Origin: Alphaproteobacteria bacterium | GTDB taxonomy: Bacteria; Pseudomonadota; Alphaproteobacteria; UBA6615 | Direction: 5' to 3' | Length of the DNA: 17,065 bases | Assembly (NCBI GenBank): GCA_013003285.1 | Contig: JABDJY010000193.1 | Location: 1 to 17,065, forward strand | In this document: piece after piece, positions 6,668 to 14,878 of the stretch | Numbering within the stretch: position 1 is the stretch's first letter | Layout: each line of letters opens with the position of its first letter | The notes under the pieces: generated by a model | The model's database searches: none | What the model was told of the DNA's origin: nothing | What the model saw: the letters and a program-made list of their open reading frames with translations, nothing else | Translations under genes and position numbers: made by a program

Positions 6668-7363
6668 ATGACCAAATACCATCTGATCAGCTCATTCACC
6701 TGACCCTGGGTGCAGCGCGCCGTGATCCTAATGCGTGCTAAAGACGTCGAGTTCGAAGTCACCTATGTCAATTTGCGGGACAAGCCCGACTGGTTCCTGG
6801 AAATCTCGCCCCATGGCAAGGTTCCGGTGCTAAAGGTCGGTGATGAAATATTATTCGAATCCAACGCGATAGCTGAATATCTGGATGAGATGGTTGAGCC
6901 CCAACTCCACCCGGTTGATCCGATCAAACGGGCCCGCAACCGGGCCTGGACCGACTTCACGCCGGACTTTTCCAGCGCGCTGGGATCGATCGGCTATGCC
7001 AAAACCCGCGAGGACATGGAAAAGGCGGTCGCCGACGCCCCGATAAAACTGCAACGGGTGGAAAAGGCCCTGGCCGAAGAACGCGGCAATGACGGCCCCT
7101 TCTTCAATGGCAAAGAACTCTGTTTGGTCGATGCGGCCTACGCGCCTTTCCTGCAACGCTACCGGTTTATCGACCGCTTGTTGCAGAACGACGTGCTGAA
7201 GGACTTCCCGCTGATTAATGCCTGGGCCGATGCACTGCTTTCCGACGAGCGGATCACCGGGGCCGTGCCACCGAACTTCGAGGAGGAGTTCACGGCCGGA
7301 CTCATACGCCGGGAAACCTATGCGGCGACGTTCATCGAGGGGGCCGAGGCTGCCGCCGAGTAA
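6668..7363 (+). CDS. Glutathione S-transferase selenoprotein (UGA = Sec at residue 12)
   Basis: Reading through the TGA at 6701-6703 gives 231 residues. The thioredoxin-fold domain starts M-T-K-Y-H-L-I-S-S-F-T-U12-P-W-V-Q-R-A. The UGA therefore sits at the catalytic Cys of the C-P-x-x-Q-R motif of cysteine-type GSTs. Further features are K-V-P-V-L with cis-Pro53, the glutathione gamma-glutamyl-binding E64-S65 in F-E-S-N-A-I-A-E-Y-L, and an all-helical C-terminal domain with L-V-D-A-A-Y-A-P (153-160). Without readthrough only 11 residues would be made. A restart at GTG 6710 would lack the first strand and the active site. A SECIS-like hairpin lies at 6714-6739. GST selenoproteins have been described from marine metagenomes. 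The likely role is a glutathione-dependent thiol/selenol transferase or reductase in the cytoplasm. It has its own promoter and runs 24 nt before the YCII gene. Alternative: a single nonsense mutation. Confidence 0.88.
6714..6739 (+). promoter_or_regulatory. Putative bacterial SECIS element of the Sec-GST
   Basis: AGCGCGC (6714-6720) pairs over seven positions with GCGUGCU (6733-6739), including one G-U pair. The enclosed loop of twelve bases starts CGUGAUCC (6721-6728). The loop begins 17 nt after the UGA and has G at its second position, both within known bacterial SECIS rules. The first five loop bases are identical to the loop of the AhpD-like gene's hairpin. Folding was done by eye only. 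Confidence 0.65.
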
Positions 7364-7387
7364 TCGGCGGCGGTGTCGCCAGCAATA

Positions 7388-8083
7388 ATGGCAGACGAGA
7401 TCGACACGTCGGGTGGTTACCGGCCTGATGACCCGCGCTACGGCCTGTCGGGACAGGCGCTGCAGGATTACTATCTGTCGCGGCCGACCCATTTCTTTAT
7501 CCGCTGCCTCTACAAGCCGGATTCGCTCGATCTGCGCGACGCCGCGATGGAGGCCCATATGGCCCATGTGCGGGCCCATCGCGACCAAATACATTTCGCC
7601 GGGCCGCTTCTGTCCGACGATGGCGCTATGCCGATTGGCACCATGTGTATCATCGACGTGGAGAGCCGGGTGGCGGCCGAATTCTATGTCGCTGCCGACG
7701 GTTACAACCGGGCGGGACTACTCGAAAAACCCGAAATCCGCCGCTTCGTCAGCAGCAAGCGGTTGCGCCAGCACGACCGCGCGCCCGACCCGAACATGCA
7801 GATGTTCGTGTGCGAATGTATCGACGGCCCCGATGTGGCTGAAAAACGCAAACAGACCGCGGCCGCCCATCACGCCTATCAGGGCTCCATCATCGACCGC
7901 TACATTGCCCACGGCCCGTTTCGCGCCGACGACGGCATCGCGCTGCTGGGCAGTCTGTTCATCGTCGAAACGACGGATCGCGCCGCCGCCGAGGCGCTTG
8001 TCGCCGCCGAACCCATGGCCGCCGGCGGTGTGTTCGAGGAAATCCGCATCACCCGCTGGCGCTACGGCACGTCGCTGGCTTAG
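7388..8083 (+). CDS. Tandem YCII-domain (YciI-like) protein
   Basis: The 231-residue protein contains two YCII-type ferredoxin-like alpha/beta domains, about 35-127 and 138-227. Each starts with a hydrophobic strand (H-F-F-I-R-C-L; M-Q-M-F-V-C-E-C) followed by a helix rich in His (A-H-M-A-H-V-R-A-H; A-A-A-H-H-A-Y). Each then has H-F-A-G-P-L or H-G-P-F-R with D-D-G and a second strand (G-T-M-C-I-I-D; G-S-L-F-I-V-E). Single YCII proteins are about 95 residues and contain a conserved His-Asp pair; their chemistry is poorly defined. This fused version may act as its own dimer. ATG 7388 is preferred over GTG 7373. It starts 24 nt after the Sec-GST and is probably co-transcribed, suggesting a linked job. 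It is convergent with the EamA gene, two bases apart. Confidence 0.82.
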   Translation: MADEIDTSGGYRPDDPRYGLSGQALQDYYLSRPTHFFIRCLYKPDSLDLRDAAMEAHMAHVRAHRDQIHFAGPLLSDDGAMPIGTMCIIDVESRVAAEFYVAADGYNRAGLLEKPEIRRFVSSKRLRQHDRAPDPNMQMFVCECIDGPDVAEKRKQTAAAHHAYQGSIIDRYIAHGPFRADDGIALLGSLFIVETTDRAAAEALVAAEPMAAGGVFEEIRITRWRYGTSLA

Positions 8084-8085
8084 GC

Positions 8086-9015
8086 TCAGTCACCCACTGG
8101 GGCTTGCGCGACGGGGACTTTTTTCACCCCGCGCACGGCCTCGCGCCGGGCGATATAGGTGGTGCCGACAACGATCACCGCGCCGCCGATCCACGTCCAC
8201 ATATCGGGGAACTCGGAAAACAGCACGAAGCCGATCAGCGCCGCCCAGATCATACGGGTGAAGAGCGCCGGCTCGACCAGGCTCATATCGGCGAGTTTAT
8301 AGGCTTGCACGAAGAGCAAATGCCCGACCGTGCCGAACACGCCGATCAGCGCGAGCATTGCCAGTTGCTCGAGGGTCGGCGTCTGCCAGAAGAACAACGC
8401 CGGCACCAGGGTGGTCGGTACCATGAGGCAGGTCAGCAGGGCGACGATGGTCGCCGCCGATTCCGTTCCCGACAGCACTTTCGCCATAAGCTTCGAGCAC
8501 GATACGATGAGCGCGGACATCAGGATCAGGATCGGCCCCAGACCGATCTCTGCAAATCCCGGCCGGATGATGATCAGCCCGCCGGCAAGCGCCAGGCCAA
8601 TACCGATCCAGCGCCGTGGGCCTACGCGTTCGCCGAGAAATAATATCGCTAGCAGCGCCACAAACACCGGCCCCAACAGGCTCAGCGCGGTCGCGTCGGC
8701 AACCGGAATGAGTGACAATGCAAAGAACCACGATAACATCGAGACGGTATTGAGCCCGGCGCGGCCGAGATGCATGCCGAGGCGTTTCGTACGGAACATG
8801 CCGAAACCGTTTCGCAGCAGAAACGGGATGAACACCAGCAAGCCGAAAAGGTTGCGGAAAAACGCCGCTTCGAACGGGTGAATGCCTTCGCTGACCGTCA
8901 CAAACCGAATGGTGCTGTGCATCGAAGCGAACAGGGCGCTGGCCAGCACGACCATCATGAAGCCCGCCAGCGGCGGCGGTATCGCCGCGGCCCGCAGCCG
9001 CAAGTTTTGCAGCAT
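8086..9015 (-). CDS. EamA/DMT-family membrane transporter
   Basis: The 309-residue protein has about ten hydrophobic helices arranged as two EamA repeats, about residues 15-145 and 155-285. Typical family stretches include S-L-I-P-V-A-D-A-T-A-L-S-L-L-G-P-V-F, the loop F-L-G-E-R-V-G-P-R-R-W at the end of the first repeat, and L-V-E-P-A-L-F-T-R in the second. Such inner-membrane exporters or exchangers carry small metabolites; the substrate is not predictable. An upstream in-frame ATG (9129) exists, but the 38 extra residues overlap the preceding gene and are not membrane-like, so ATG 9015 is chosen despite a weak SD. It begins 25 nt after the stop of the CoxL-like gene on the same strand and is probably in its operon. 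Confidence 0.9.
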   Translation of the reverse strand: MLQNLRLRAAAIPPPLAGFMMVVLASALFASMHSTIRFVTVSEGIHPFEAAFFRNLFGLLVFIPFLLRNGFGMFRTKRLGMHLGRAGLNTVSMLSWFFALSLIPVADATALSLLGPVFVALLAILFLGERVGPRRWIGIGLALAGGLIIIRPGFAEIGLGPILILMSALIVSCSKLMAKVLSGTESAATIVALLTCLMVPTTLVPALFFWQTPTLEQLAMLALIGVFGTVGHLLFVQAYKLADMSLVEPALFTRMIWAALIGFVLFSEFPDMWTWIGGAVIVVGTTYIARREAVRGVKKVPVAQAPVGD

Positions 9016-9040
9016 CACTGAACTGAAACTGAGATAAGGC

Positions 9041-11416
9041 TCACCCGGCGTTACCGTGGATGGCTTGCCAGACCCGGTGCGGTGTCGCCGGCATGTCGAT
9101 GTTGGTGACGCCATATTCGGCCAACGCATCGACCACCGCGTTCATCACCGCCGCCAGCGAACCGCTACAGCCGGCCTCGCCTGCCCCCTTGGCGCCGATC
9201 ACGTTGGTGGTCGCTGGAACCGGATGATCGTCGAAGACCATATCGGGAACTTCGACGGCGCGCGGCAATTGGTAATCCATGTAGGAGCCGGTCAGTAACT
9301 GGCCATCATCGTCATAAACAATGTGCTCCATCAGCGCCTGACCGATGCCTTGAACCACGCCGCCATGAACCTGTCCCTCGGCGAGCAACGGATTGACGAT
9401 GGTGCCGAAATCGTCGACCACCGTGTAGCGATCGACCCGGGTGGTGCCGGTCTCGGGGTCGATCTCGACCTCGCAGACATGCACGCCGTTGGGGAAGGAT
9501 GACGGCGCGGTATCGTGGACCAGCTCGGTGTCGAGCGTCTCCGGCAGGTCGTTGGCGCCGCCGATCTCGCGCGCCCGTTGCGCCAACTCAAAAATACCGA
9601 TGCTCCGATCGGTACCCGCGATGCGAAATTCGCCATCGGAAAACTCGACATCCTCAACCGCGGCTTCCAACACATGACCGGCCACGGCGCGGCCCTTTTC
9701 GATGACCGCGGCAGCGGTTTCGTACAGCGCGCCAGCCTCGGCGATCACCGAGCGCGAACCGCCGGTGCCGCCGCCGATGACCAGTTCGTCGCTATCACCC
9801 TGCAGCAGGTCGATCTTGTCGAAGGGTATGCCCATACGCGCCGACAGGATTTGCGCGAAGGTTGCGCGATGACCCTGGCCGTAATCCTGCGTACCGCTGA
9901 CGATGGTGACCCGTCCATCATCGCCGAAGCGCAGGCCGCCCATCTCCTTGCCCGCCGGTGCCGAGACTTCCACATAGGCGCAAATACCCAGACCGCGTTT
10001 CTTGCCCGCTGCCTCGCTCTCTGCTTTGCGTCCGGCGAAACCGTTCCAGTCGGCGGCGGCGACCGCCTTGTCCAACATGGGTGGAAAATCGCCACTGTCA
10101 TAGACCTGCCCACTCGCCGCGGTGAACGGCATGGCTTCCGTCGGCACCAGATTGCGGCGGCGGATCTCGATCGGGTCGATCCCCATCTCGCGCGCCGCGG
10201 TATCGACCAGCCGCTCCATGATGTAATTGCCCTCGGGCCGGCCGGCGCCGCGATAGGCGCCCACATAGGTGGTGTTGGTGAAGGCGCAGCGCATGTTCAC
10301 ATCGATCGCCGGCGTTAGGTACATGCACGGCAGGTTCTTGCCGACATTCGCGGTCTGGCAGTGCGGCCCGGTGCCGGTGAGATAGCTGCCCATATTGGCG
10401 ATGCCGTTGACCCGCGCGGCGAGAAATTTGCCATCCGCGTCCAGCGCCAACTCGCCATTATACACGCTGCCCCGGCCCATATGATCGGCCAGCATGCTCT
10501 CGGAACGGTCGGCGGTCCATTTGACCGGCCGGCCGAGCTGCTTCGCCGCCAACAACACCACGGGATATTCATTGTAGGGCATGGCCTTCATGCCGAAGGA
10601 GCCGCCAACCTCGCCGGTGATCACGCGGACTTTCTCCGGCTCGACCTTCAAAATGGCGTTGGCCAGAATATTACGCATGCCGAACACGCCCTGGCAGCCG
10701 GTATAGACAATGTAGCGATCGGCTTCGGTGTCGAAATCGCCGATGAAGGCGCGCGGCTCCATGGCCGAGACGAAGACCTGATTGTTTTCCAACCGCAGGC
10801 TGGTGACATGGGCCGCCGCCGCGAACGCCGCCGTGGTGGCCGCGGCGTCACCCATCTGGAAATCGACACAGACATTGCCTGGCGCATCTTCGTGTAATTG
10901 CAATGCGCCATCGGCCACGGCGGCGTCGATATCCGTATTCGCCGGTAACGCCTCGATGTCGAGCTCGACCAGCTCGGCGGCGTCGCGCGCCTGCGCCAAG
11001 GTCTCAGCGATTACACCGACCACCGGTTCGCCCACATTACGCACCCGGCCCGTGGCCAATATTGGGCGCGGCGGTTTGATCAGGGGTGAACCATCGCGGC
11101 TCTTCAGCGGCAAATTGTTGGGCAAGGTGCCGAACCCGGCCGCCTCAATATCAGCGTGGGTATAGACCGCCAGCACGCCGGGCGCGGCTTTCGCAGCGTC
11201 GATATTGATGGCTTCGATCTCGCCATGGGCAACCGGCGAGCGCACGAACACCGCATAGGCCTGACCCTCGAGATTACGGTCGTCGGTATACACCCCACCG
11301 CCGCGCAACAGACGCGGATCTTCGGTGCGGGTGACGGGTTGGCTGACAGCGTACGGCCCAGTGCCGAATACGGGTGCGTCCACAGCGGTGATCCCTTTTT
11401 CATGGCCCGCGCGCAT
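9041..11416 (-). CDS. Xanthine-dehydrogenase-family molybdopterin-binding subunit, CoxL form II-like
   Basis: The 791-residue protein is a full-length large subunit of the molybdenum hydroxylase family. It has the N-terminal hammerhead domain (T-R-T-E-D-P-R-L-L-R-G-G at 29-40, then G-V-Y-T-D-D). It also has Mo-cofactor binding motifs (G-G-S-F-G-M-K at 271-277, A-Y-R-G-A-G-R at 387-393, S-G-T-Q-D-Y-G-Q-G-H at 507-516). The catalytic Glu747 lies in G-A-K-G-A-G-E-A-G. The A-Y-R-G-A-G-R loop marks form II. True form I CO dehydrogenase has A-Y-x-C-S-F-R, so CO oxidation should not be assumed. It would hydroxylate an aromatic, N-heterocyclic or aldehyde substrate. The FAD (CoxM) and 2Fe-2S (CoxS) partners normally encoded beside it are absent within the window. 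An EamA transporter gene follows 25 nt downstream. Confidence 0.92.
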   Translation of the reverse strand: MRAGHEKGITAVDAPVFGTGPYAVSQPVTRTEDPRLLRGGGVYTDDRNLEGQAYAVFVRSPVAHGEIEAINIDAAKAAPGVLAVYTHADIEAAGFGTLPNNLPLKSRDGSPLIKPPRPILATGRVRNVGEPVVGVIAETLAQARDAAELVELDIEALPANTDIDAAVADGALQLHEDAPGNVCVDFQMGDAAATTAAFAAAAHVTSLRLENNQVFVSAMEPRAFIGDFDTEADRYIVYTGCQGVFGMRNILANAILKVEPEKVRVITGEVGGSFGMKAMPYNEYPVVLLAAKQLGRPVKWTADRSESMLADHMGRGSVYNGELALDADGKFLAARVNGIANMGSYLTGTGPHCQTANVGKNLPCMYLTPAIDVNMRCAFTNTTYVGAYRGAGRPEGNYIMERLVDTAAREMGIDPIEIRRRNLVPTEAMPFTAASGQVYDSGDFPPMLDKAVAAADWNGFAGRKAESEAAGKKRGLGICAYVEVSAPAGKEMGGLRFGDDGRVTIVSGTQDYGQGHRATFAQILSARMGIPFDKIDLLQGDSDELVIGGGTGGSRSVIAEAGALYETAAAVIEKGRAVAGHVLEAAVEDVEFSDGEFRIAGTDRSIGIFELAQRAREIGGANDLPETLDTELVHDTAPSSFPNGVHVCEVEIDPETGTTRVDRYTVVDDFGTIVNPLLAEGQVHGGVVQGIGQALMEHIVYDDDGQLLTGSYMDYQLPRAVEVPDMVFDDHPVPATTNVIGAKGAGEAGCSGSLAAVMNAVVDALAEYGVTNIDMPATPHRVWQAIHGNAG

Positions 11417-11540
11417 TTATATCAGCGCACCAACCATTTTGAGTTTGGAATGTCGAACGGACGCCCCCGGGGCGCCCGCTAGATCGGATATTAGACTATC
11501 ACAGCCGACCGCCGAGACGGTAGCTGCATTGTACGCAACC

Positions 11541-12596
11541 CTACTCTGCCGCCTGCGCGACCGGGCCTTCCTTGTCGAGGAAGTGGGGCATGACCTCTTC
11601 GGCGAATTGCTGCAGGGCCTCGGACGAGCCGCTGAGATCGTGGCAGAGGATATTGCGCACGCCGAGATCGTAGAGCTTCTGAACCCGCTCGCCCATTTCC
11701 TCGGAGCTACCGAGGATGGCGCCGCCTTCGGATATTAGGTCGGGACTGCCGCGGTCTTTCCAGCGCGAATTGGCCACCGGGTTGAACGACTTAGCCTGGA
11801 ATTTCGGATCGGTGGCCAGCACCTGCACTTCGGTGATGAACTTGCCGCGCAGCACATGGGCTTCCTTGCGCTCATTGTCATTGTTGGCGACCATCAGGCC
11901 GCGGGTCACGGCGATCGAATAGGGATCGAACTCCCTTCCCTGCTTTTCGACCTCGTCACGATATTGGTTGATGCGCTCGCCGATGGCTTCGAACGGCGAC
12001 ATCTGGTCGAGCAGCAGATTATAGCCGTTCTGCGCGGCCTTGCGGATCGACGGTTCGCTGCCGGCGCCGACCCACATGGGCGGATAAGGCTCCTGCACGG
12101 TCGGCGGCTCGACCAGTACCTGGTTGAACTCCCAGCGGTCGGACTTGTAGGACCAGCGGTCGGGCTCGGTATAGGCGCGTTTGATGATTGAAACGGACTC
12201 TTGGAAGATGTCTTCCGCGTCTTTCATGTCGATGCCGAAGCCGACAAATTCGTTGGCGCGGTAGCCGCGACCGATACCGAAATCATAACGGCCCTTGGAT
12301 ATCTGATCCAACGTCGCAACCTGCTCGGCCAGCATGATGGGGTTGAACCAGGGCACCACGACGACGGCACTACCCAATCGAATTTTCGACGTTATACCAG
12401 CTAGATAGCAGAGATAGTTCAAAGTCGCCGATAACTGAGAAAAGCCGGTGAAATGGTGTTCCACAAGCCAGGCGCTGCTATAGCCGAGCTTCTCGGCGAG
12501 CTGAATATACTCGCCATATTCGTGGTAGCCCAAGGCGGCTTCCGTAATGACTTCGCCCGGCACGGCCTGCGCACCGCCAAATAGCCCGAATTTCAT
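11541..12596 (-). CDS. LLM-class (luciferase-like) flavin-dependent oxidoreductase
   Basis: The 351-residue protein has the bacterial luciferase TIM-barrel layout: M-K-F-G-L-F at the first strand, A-W-L-V-E-H-H-F (42-49), I-R-L-G-S-A-V-V-V-V-P (72-82), A-E-Q-V-A-T-L-D (90-97), G-R-Y-D-F-G-I-G-R-G-Y (102-112), and P-P-M-W-V-G-A-G-S in the second half. These belong to the FMN-dependent alkanal/alkane-sulfonate monooxygenase type. It would use reduced FMN (or F420) and O2, with the substrate unknown. ATG 12596 is backed by a strong SD (GAGGAG, 12609-12604, eight bases upstream). It stands between the ABC permease gene upstream and the CoxL-like gene downstream, all on the minus strand. The gaps of 142 and 124 nt allow separate transcription. 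Confidence 0.92.
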   Translation of the reverse strand: MKFGLFGGAQAVPGEVITEAALGYHEYGEYIQLAEKLGYSSAWLVEHHFTGFSQLSATLNYLCYLAGITSKIRLGSAVVVVPWFNPIMLAEQVATLDQISKGRYDFGIGRGYRANEFVGFGIDMKDAEDIFQESVSIIKRAYTEPDRWSYKSDRWEFNQVLVEPPTVQEPYPPMWVGAGSEPSIRKAAQNGYNLLLDQMSPFEAIGERINQYRDEVEKQGREFDPYSIAVTRGLMVANNDNERKEAHVLRGKFITEVQVLATDPKFQAKSFNPVANSRWKDRGSPDLISEGGAILGSSEEMGERVQKLYDLGVRNILCHDLSGSSEALQQFAEEVMPHFLDKEGPVAQAAE

Positions 12597-12655
12597 AAGT
12601 TACTCCTCAGCACGACCGGCGACGGCATGCCGCGCCCCATCTTCCGTAGACCCCC

Positions 12656-12661
12656 ATTATA
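12656..12661 (-). promoter_or_regulatory. Possible -10 box upstream of the LLM oxidoreductase gene
   Basis: A perfect TATAAT occurs on the minus strand 60 bases before the ATG at 12596. No good -35 is found at 16-18 nt (TATTCA at best). The surrounding 12597-12738 gap holds AT-rich sequence and no ORF. Confidence 0.3.
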
Positions 12662-12738
12662 GCGCGGATGCCCCCCGATGAATAATTATGTATGCCGATA
12701 TTATATATAACAACTGCCTATGGCTTGGTGATATTGCC

Positions 12739-13620
12739 TTACTTGCCCGACCGCACGAAACCGAAGCTCAAACCGCGCACCAGATGCTTGCGGATCAGCA
12801 GACCGATAATGATCAACGGGATGGTCGCGCCCACCGCAAGCGCCGCCTGAAGGCCATAGGCGCTACTCCCCCCCAAGCGGTTCAGATGCATGGGCAGGGT
12901 CGAGACATCGGTCTTCGACAGGATCAGCGCCAGGAAGAACTCGCTCCAATTGAGGATAAAGAGGAAGAGGAACGTCACCGCGAGGCCGGGTTTGAGCAGC
13001 GGCAGGATGATCTCCCAGATCACCTGCCAGCGGCTCGCGCCGAGTATTTCCGCCGCCTGCTCATAGTCGAGCGGTATTTCATCGACGAAGCTTTTCAGCA
13101 CCAGCAGCGCATAAGGAATGGTGGTGAGCATATAGAGCAGGGTCAGGCCGGTGCGGGTATCTTCCAAACCAATGAACCCAAAATAGAGCACCAAGGGTCC
13201 GGCGATCACGAAGGGCGGGATCAACCGCAATACCAGGGTCGCCATCAATTGCGTGTCGGTCAAAATCCGGTACCGCGACGCGCCATAGGCAATTACGGCC
13301 GCGAATAGGGTCGCGAGTGTCGAGGCGGTGAAAGCGATGATGAAGGTGTTGATCAGCGCTTCCCACGGACCCAACACTTCGGTCAGGCCGGCGTTTTCCG
13401 GGTTCGAGCTGAACACGCCGGAAACCCAAATACGGAAATAGCTGCCCAGGGTCGGATCGCTGGACCACCAGACCGGCGGCCAGGCAATCCATTCACCGGG
13501 CCGCTTGAGCGACGTCGCGACAATCCAGAACAGCGGGAACGCCACCACCACCAGCCAGATGGTGAGAACCGTATAACGAAATGTGGCGAACACGCCCTTA
13601 CGGCGGCGGCGCGTCAGCAT
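12739..13620 (-). CDS. MalG-type ABC transporter permease (binding-protein-dependent), orphan
   Basis: The 293-residue protein has a hydrophobic N-terminal helix (about 16-36), a periplasmic loop, then about five more membrane helices. It carries the EAA loop that docks the ATPase: E-Q-A-A-E-I-L-G-A-S-R-W at 187-198, then I-W-E-I-I-L-P-L-L-K-P-G. That is the carbohydrate/MalG-LacG type of inner-membrane permease. ATG 13620 (with AGG eight bases upstream) is preferred to GTG 13626. No partner permease, ATPase or solute-binding protein is encoded in the window. The gene upstream on the same strand is the LVIVD propeller, 28 nt away, and the next gene downstream is the LLM oxidoreductase. It must use subunits encoded elsewhere, or be a remnant of a broken operon. 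Confidence 0.9.
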   Translation of the reverse strand: MLTRRRRKGVFATFRYTVLTIWLVVVAFPLFWIVATSLKRPGEWIAWPPVWWSSDPTLGSYFRIWVSGVFSSNPENAGLTEVLGPWEALINTFIIAFTASTLATLFAAVIAYGASRYRILTDTQLMATLVLRLIPPFVIAGPLVLYFGFIGLEDTRTGLTLLYMLTTIPYALLVLKSFVDEIPLDYEQAAEILGASRWQVIWEIILPLLKPGLAVTFLFLFILNWSEFFLALILSKTDVSTLPMHLNRLGGSSAYGLQAALAVGATIPLIIIGLLIRKHLVRGLSFGFVRSGK

Positions 13621-13648
13621 TGTCACGGCCTACAAGTGTCCGTCGTGA

Positions 13649-14878
13649 TTATGGATTCAGCCCGTTGAAGCGCAGCACGTAGATGCCGTGGTTCTTATCG
13701 GACACGAAGATATTGCCGCGACTGTCGACGAGAACGTCTTCGGTCTGGGCGACCAGTTTGCTCGCCGGCAACAACCCGCGCCGTTCCAACGGATCGGGCG
13801 GCAGGAAATAGCCGACTTCGCGGGGCAGCCGCTCATCGGAAATATCGTAGATCCGTAAGCCGCCGTTGAAATAGGTCACGAAGGACAGATCCTCACCCTG
13901 ATAGAGAATTTCCTGATATTGCGGCTGATGCTGATTATGCGGGCCGAACCGGCCGCCGCGTTCGCAGAAATTGCGGTACGGCGCTTCTTCCGGCGGCACC
14001 GGCAGCGGAAACAGCGAAATCAGATGGGGGTTGGTCTCGTCGCTCACATCGACGATGCCGCAATAGCCCAGCGGTTCTTCGCAATTCTCTTTGATGGCCT
14101 CAGAATTCACCACCACAAGGTCGCGGCCTTGTAGCGGCACGGCCGTGTGGACGGAGATGAAATTCACAAAGGGTGGCGAGAACGGTAAATCGCTGATCAT
14201 CACCGGGTTGGTCTTGTCGGAAATATCCAGGATGACGAACCCGCCGGCGCCATAGGGCAGGAAGGCGCGGTCGCCTTTTACGTAAGCTCCGCCATGCAGC
14301 ATGGTGCCGACCCGCGGGCCTGCCTCGCCGCCACCGGTCCATTGGCCGGGCCGCCACCAGCGGCCCACCTCGACAGGATTGGCCGGATCGTCAATATCGA
14401 CGATCTGCAGAATCTGGCCGACAAAACCTTCGGGCAGTCCGGTGGCGTAAACATAGCGGCCGCCATCGTAGTAATTGCGGTGAGTCCCCTCGCCGCCGGT
14501 CTTGAAATGGCCCTGCAATTGCGGATCTTCGGGATCAGCGAGATCCCAGATCAGGAACCCTTCGCCATTGGGCTCGCCGGGCGTATTGCCCCAGCCCTCC
14601 ATGATCTTTTCCTGCGAAGTGATCATCTTGCCGTCGGCGATCTGCACCTGCAGGGTCCAGGTGTTGGACGGACCTTCGACGAAGCGCACAAAGCGCGGGT
14701 TGGCCGGATCGGTCACCTCGACGATGGAAAACCCCGGATGCCAGAATTTCGCCGTGTACAGATACCAACGATCGCCCGCCTTATGGAGCGCCAGTTTGAA
14801 TCCCGGCCGGCCCTCAAGATCGCAATAGCCGATGGCCTCGACGTTCCAGGCGTAGCTTTCACCTTGTGGGTAGGTCAT
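13649..14878 (-). CDS. LVIVD-repeat beta-propeller protein
   Basis: The 409-residue protein shows six repeats of the LVIVD type, each a strand with I/V-x-D/E-[VIL]-x-D-x-x-N/x-P: F-S-I-V-E-V-T-D-P-A-N-P, F-L-I-W-D-L-A-D-P-E-D-P, L-Q-I-V-D-I-D-D-P-A-N-P, F-V-I-L-D-I-S-D-K-T-N-P, C-G-I-V-D-V-S-D-E-T-N-P and L-R-I-Y-D-I-S-D. They should close a six- or seven-bladed propeller. There is no signal peptide, which is unusual because many LVIVD proteins are exported; the location is therefore probably cytoplasmic. The function is unknown. Conserved His-rich spots (G-E-G-T-H-R-N, G-P-H-N-Q-H-Q-P) may bind a metal or ligand. ATG 14878 has AGGGGG upstream. It leads the pair with the ABC permease and is divergent from the GntR regulator. 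Confidence 0.85.
   Translation of the reverse strand: MTYPQGESYAWNVEAIGYCDLEGRPGFKLALHKAGDRWYLYTAKFWHPGFSIVEVTDPANPRFVRFVEGPSNTWTLQVQIADGKMITSQEKIMEGWGNTPGEPNGEGFLIWDLADPEDPQLQGHFKTGGEGTHRNYYDGGRYVYATGLPEGFVGQILQIVDIDDPANPVEVGRWWRPGQWTGGGEAGPRVGTMLHGGAYVKGDRAFLPYGAGGFVILDISDKTNPVMISDLPFSPPFVNFISVHTAVPLQGRDLVVVNSEAIKENCEEPLGYCGIVDVSDETNPHLISLFPLPVPPEEAPYRNFCERGGRFGPHNQHQPQYQEILYQGEDLSFVTYFNGGLRIYDISDERLPREVGYFLPPDPLERRGLLPASKLVAQTEDVLVDSRGNIFVSDKNHGIYVLRFNGLNP

Noticed and set aside
6710..7363. GST starting at GTG 6710
   Set aside because: This start would remove the first beta strand and the active-site position of the thioredoxin fold, and it ignores the promoter, SD and ATG placed for 6668.
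6851..7594. Minus-strand 247-codon ORF across the GST/YCII junction
   Set aside because: It is antisense to two genes with clear family motifs and has no recognisable features.
9515..10897. Long plus-strand ORFs (267 and 178 codons) inside the CoxL-like gene
   Set aside because: They are antisense shadows of a well-supported molybdenum hydroxylase; composition is Arg/His/Gly-rich with no motifs.
9041..11416. Aerobic CO dehydrogenase (coxL form I)
   Set aside because: The active-site loop is A-Y-R-G-A-G-R, not A-Y-x-C-S-F-R, and coxM/coxS are absent, so CO oxidation is not supported.
11462..11481. GC-rich hairpin between the LLM and CoxL-like genes as a terminator
   Set aside because: The stem has a mismatch and no T-tract follows on either strand, so it is not distinguishable from chance in GC-rich sequence.
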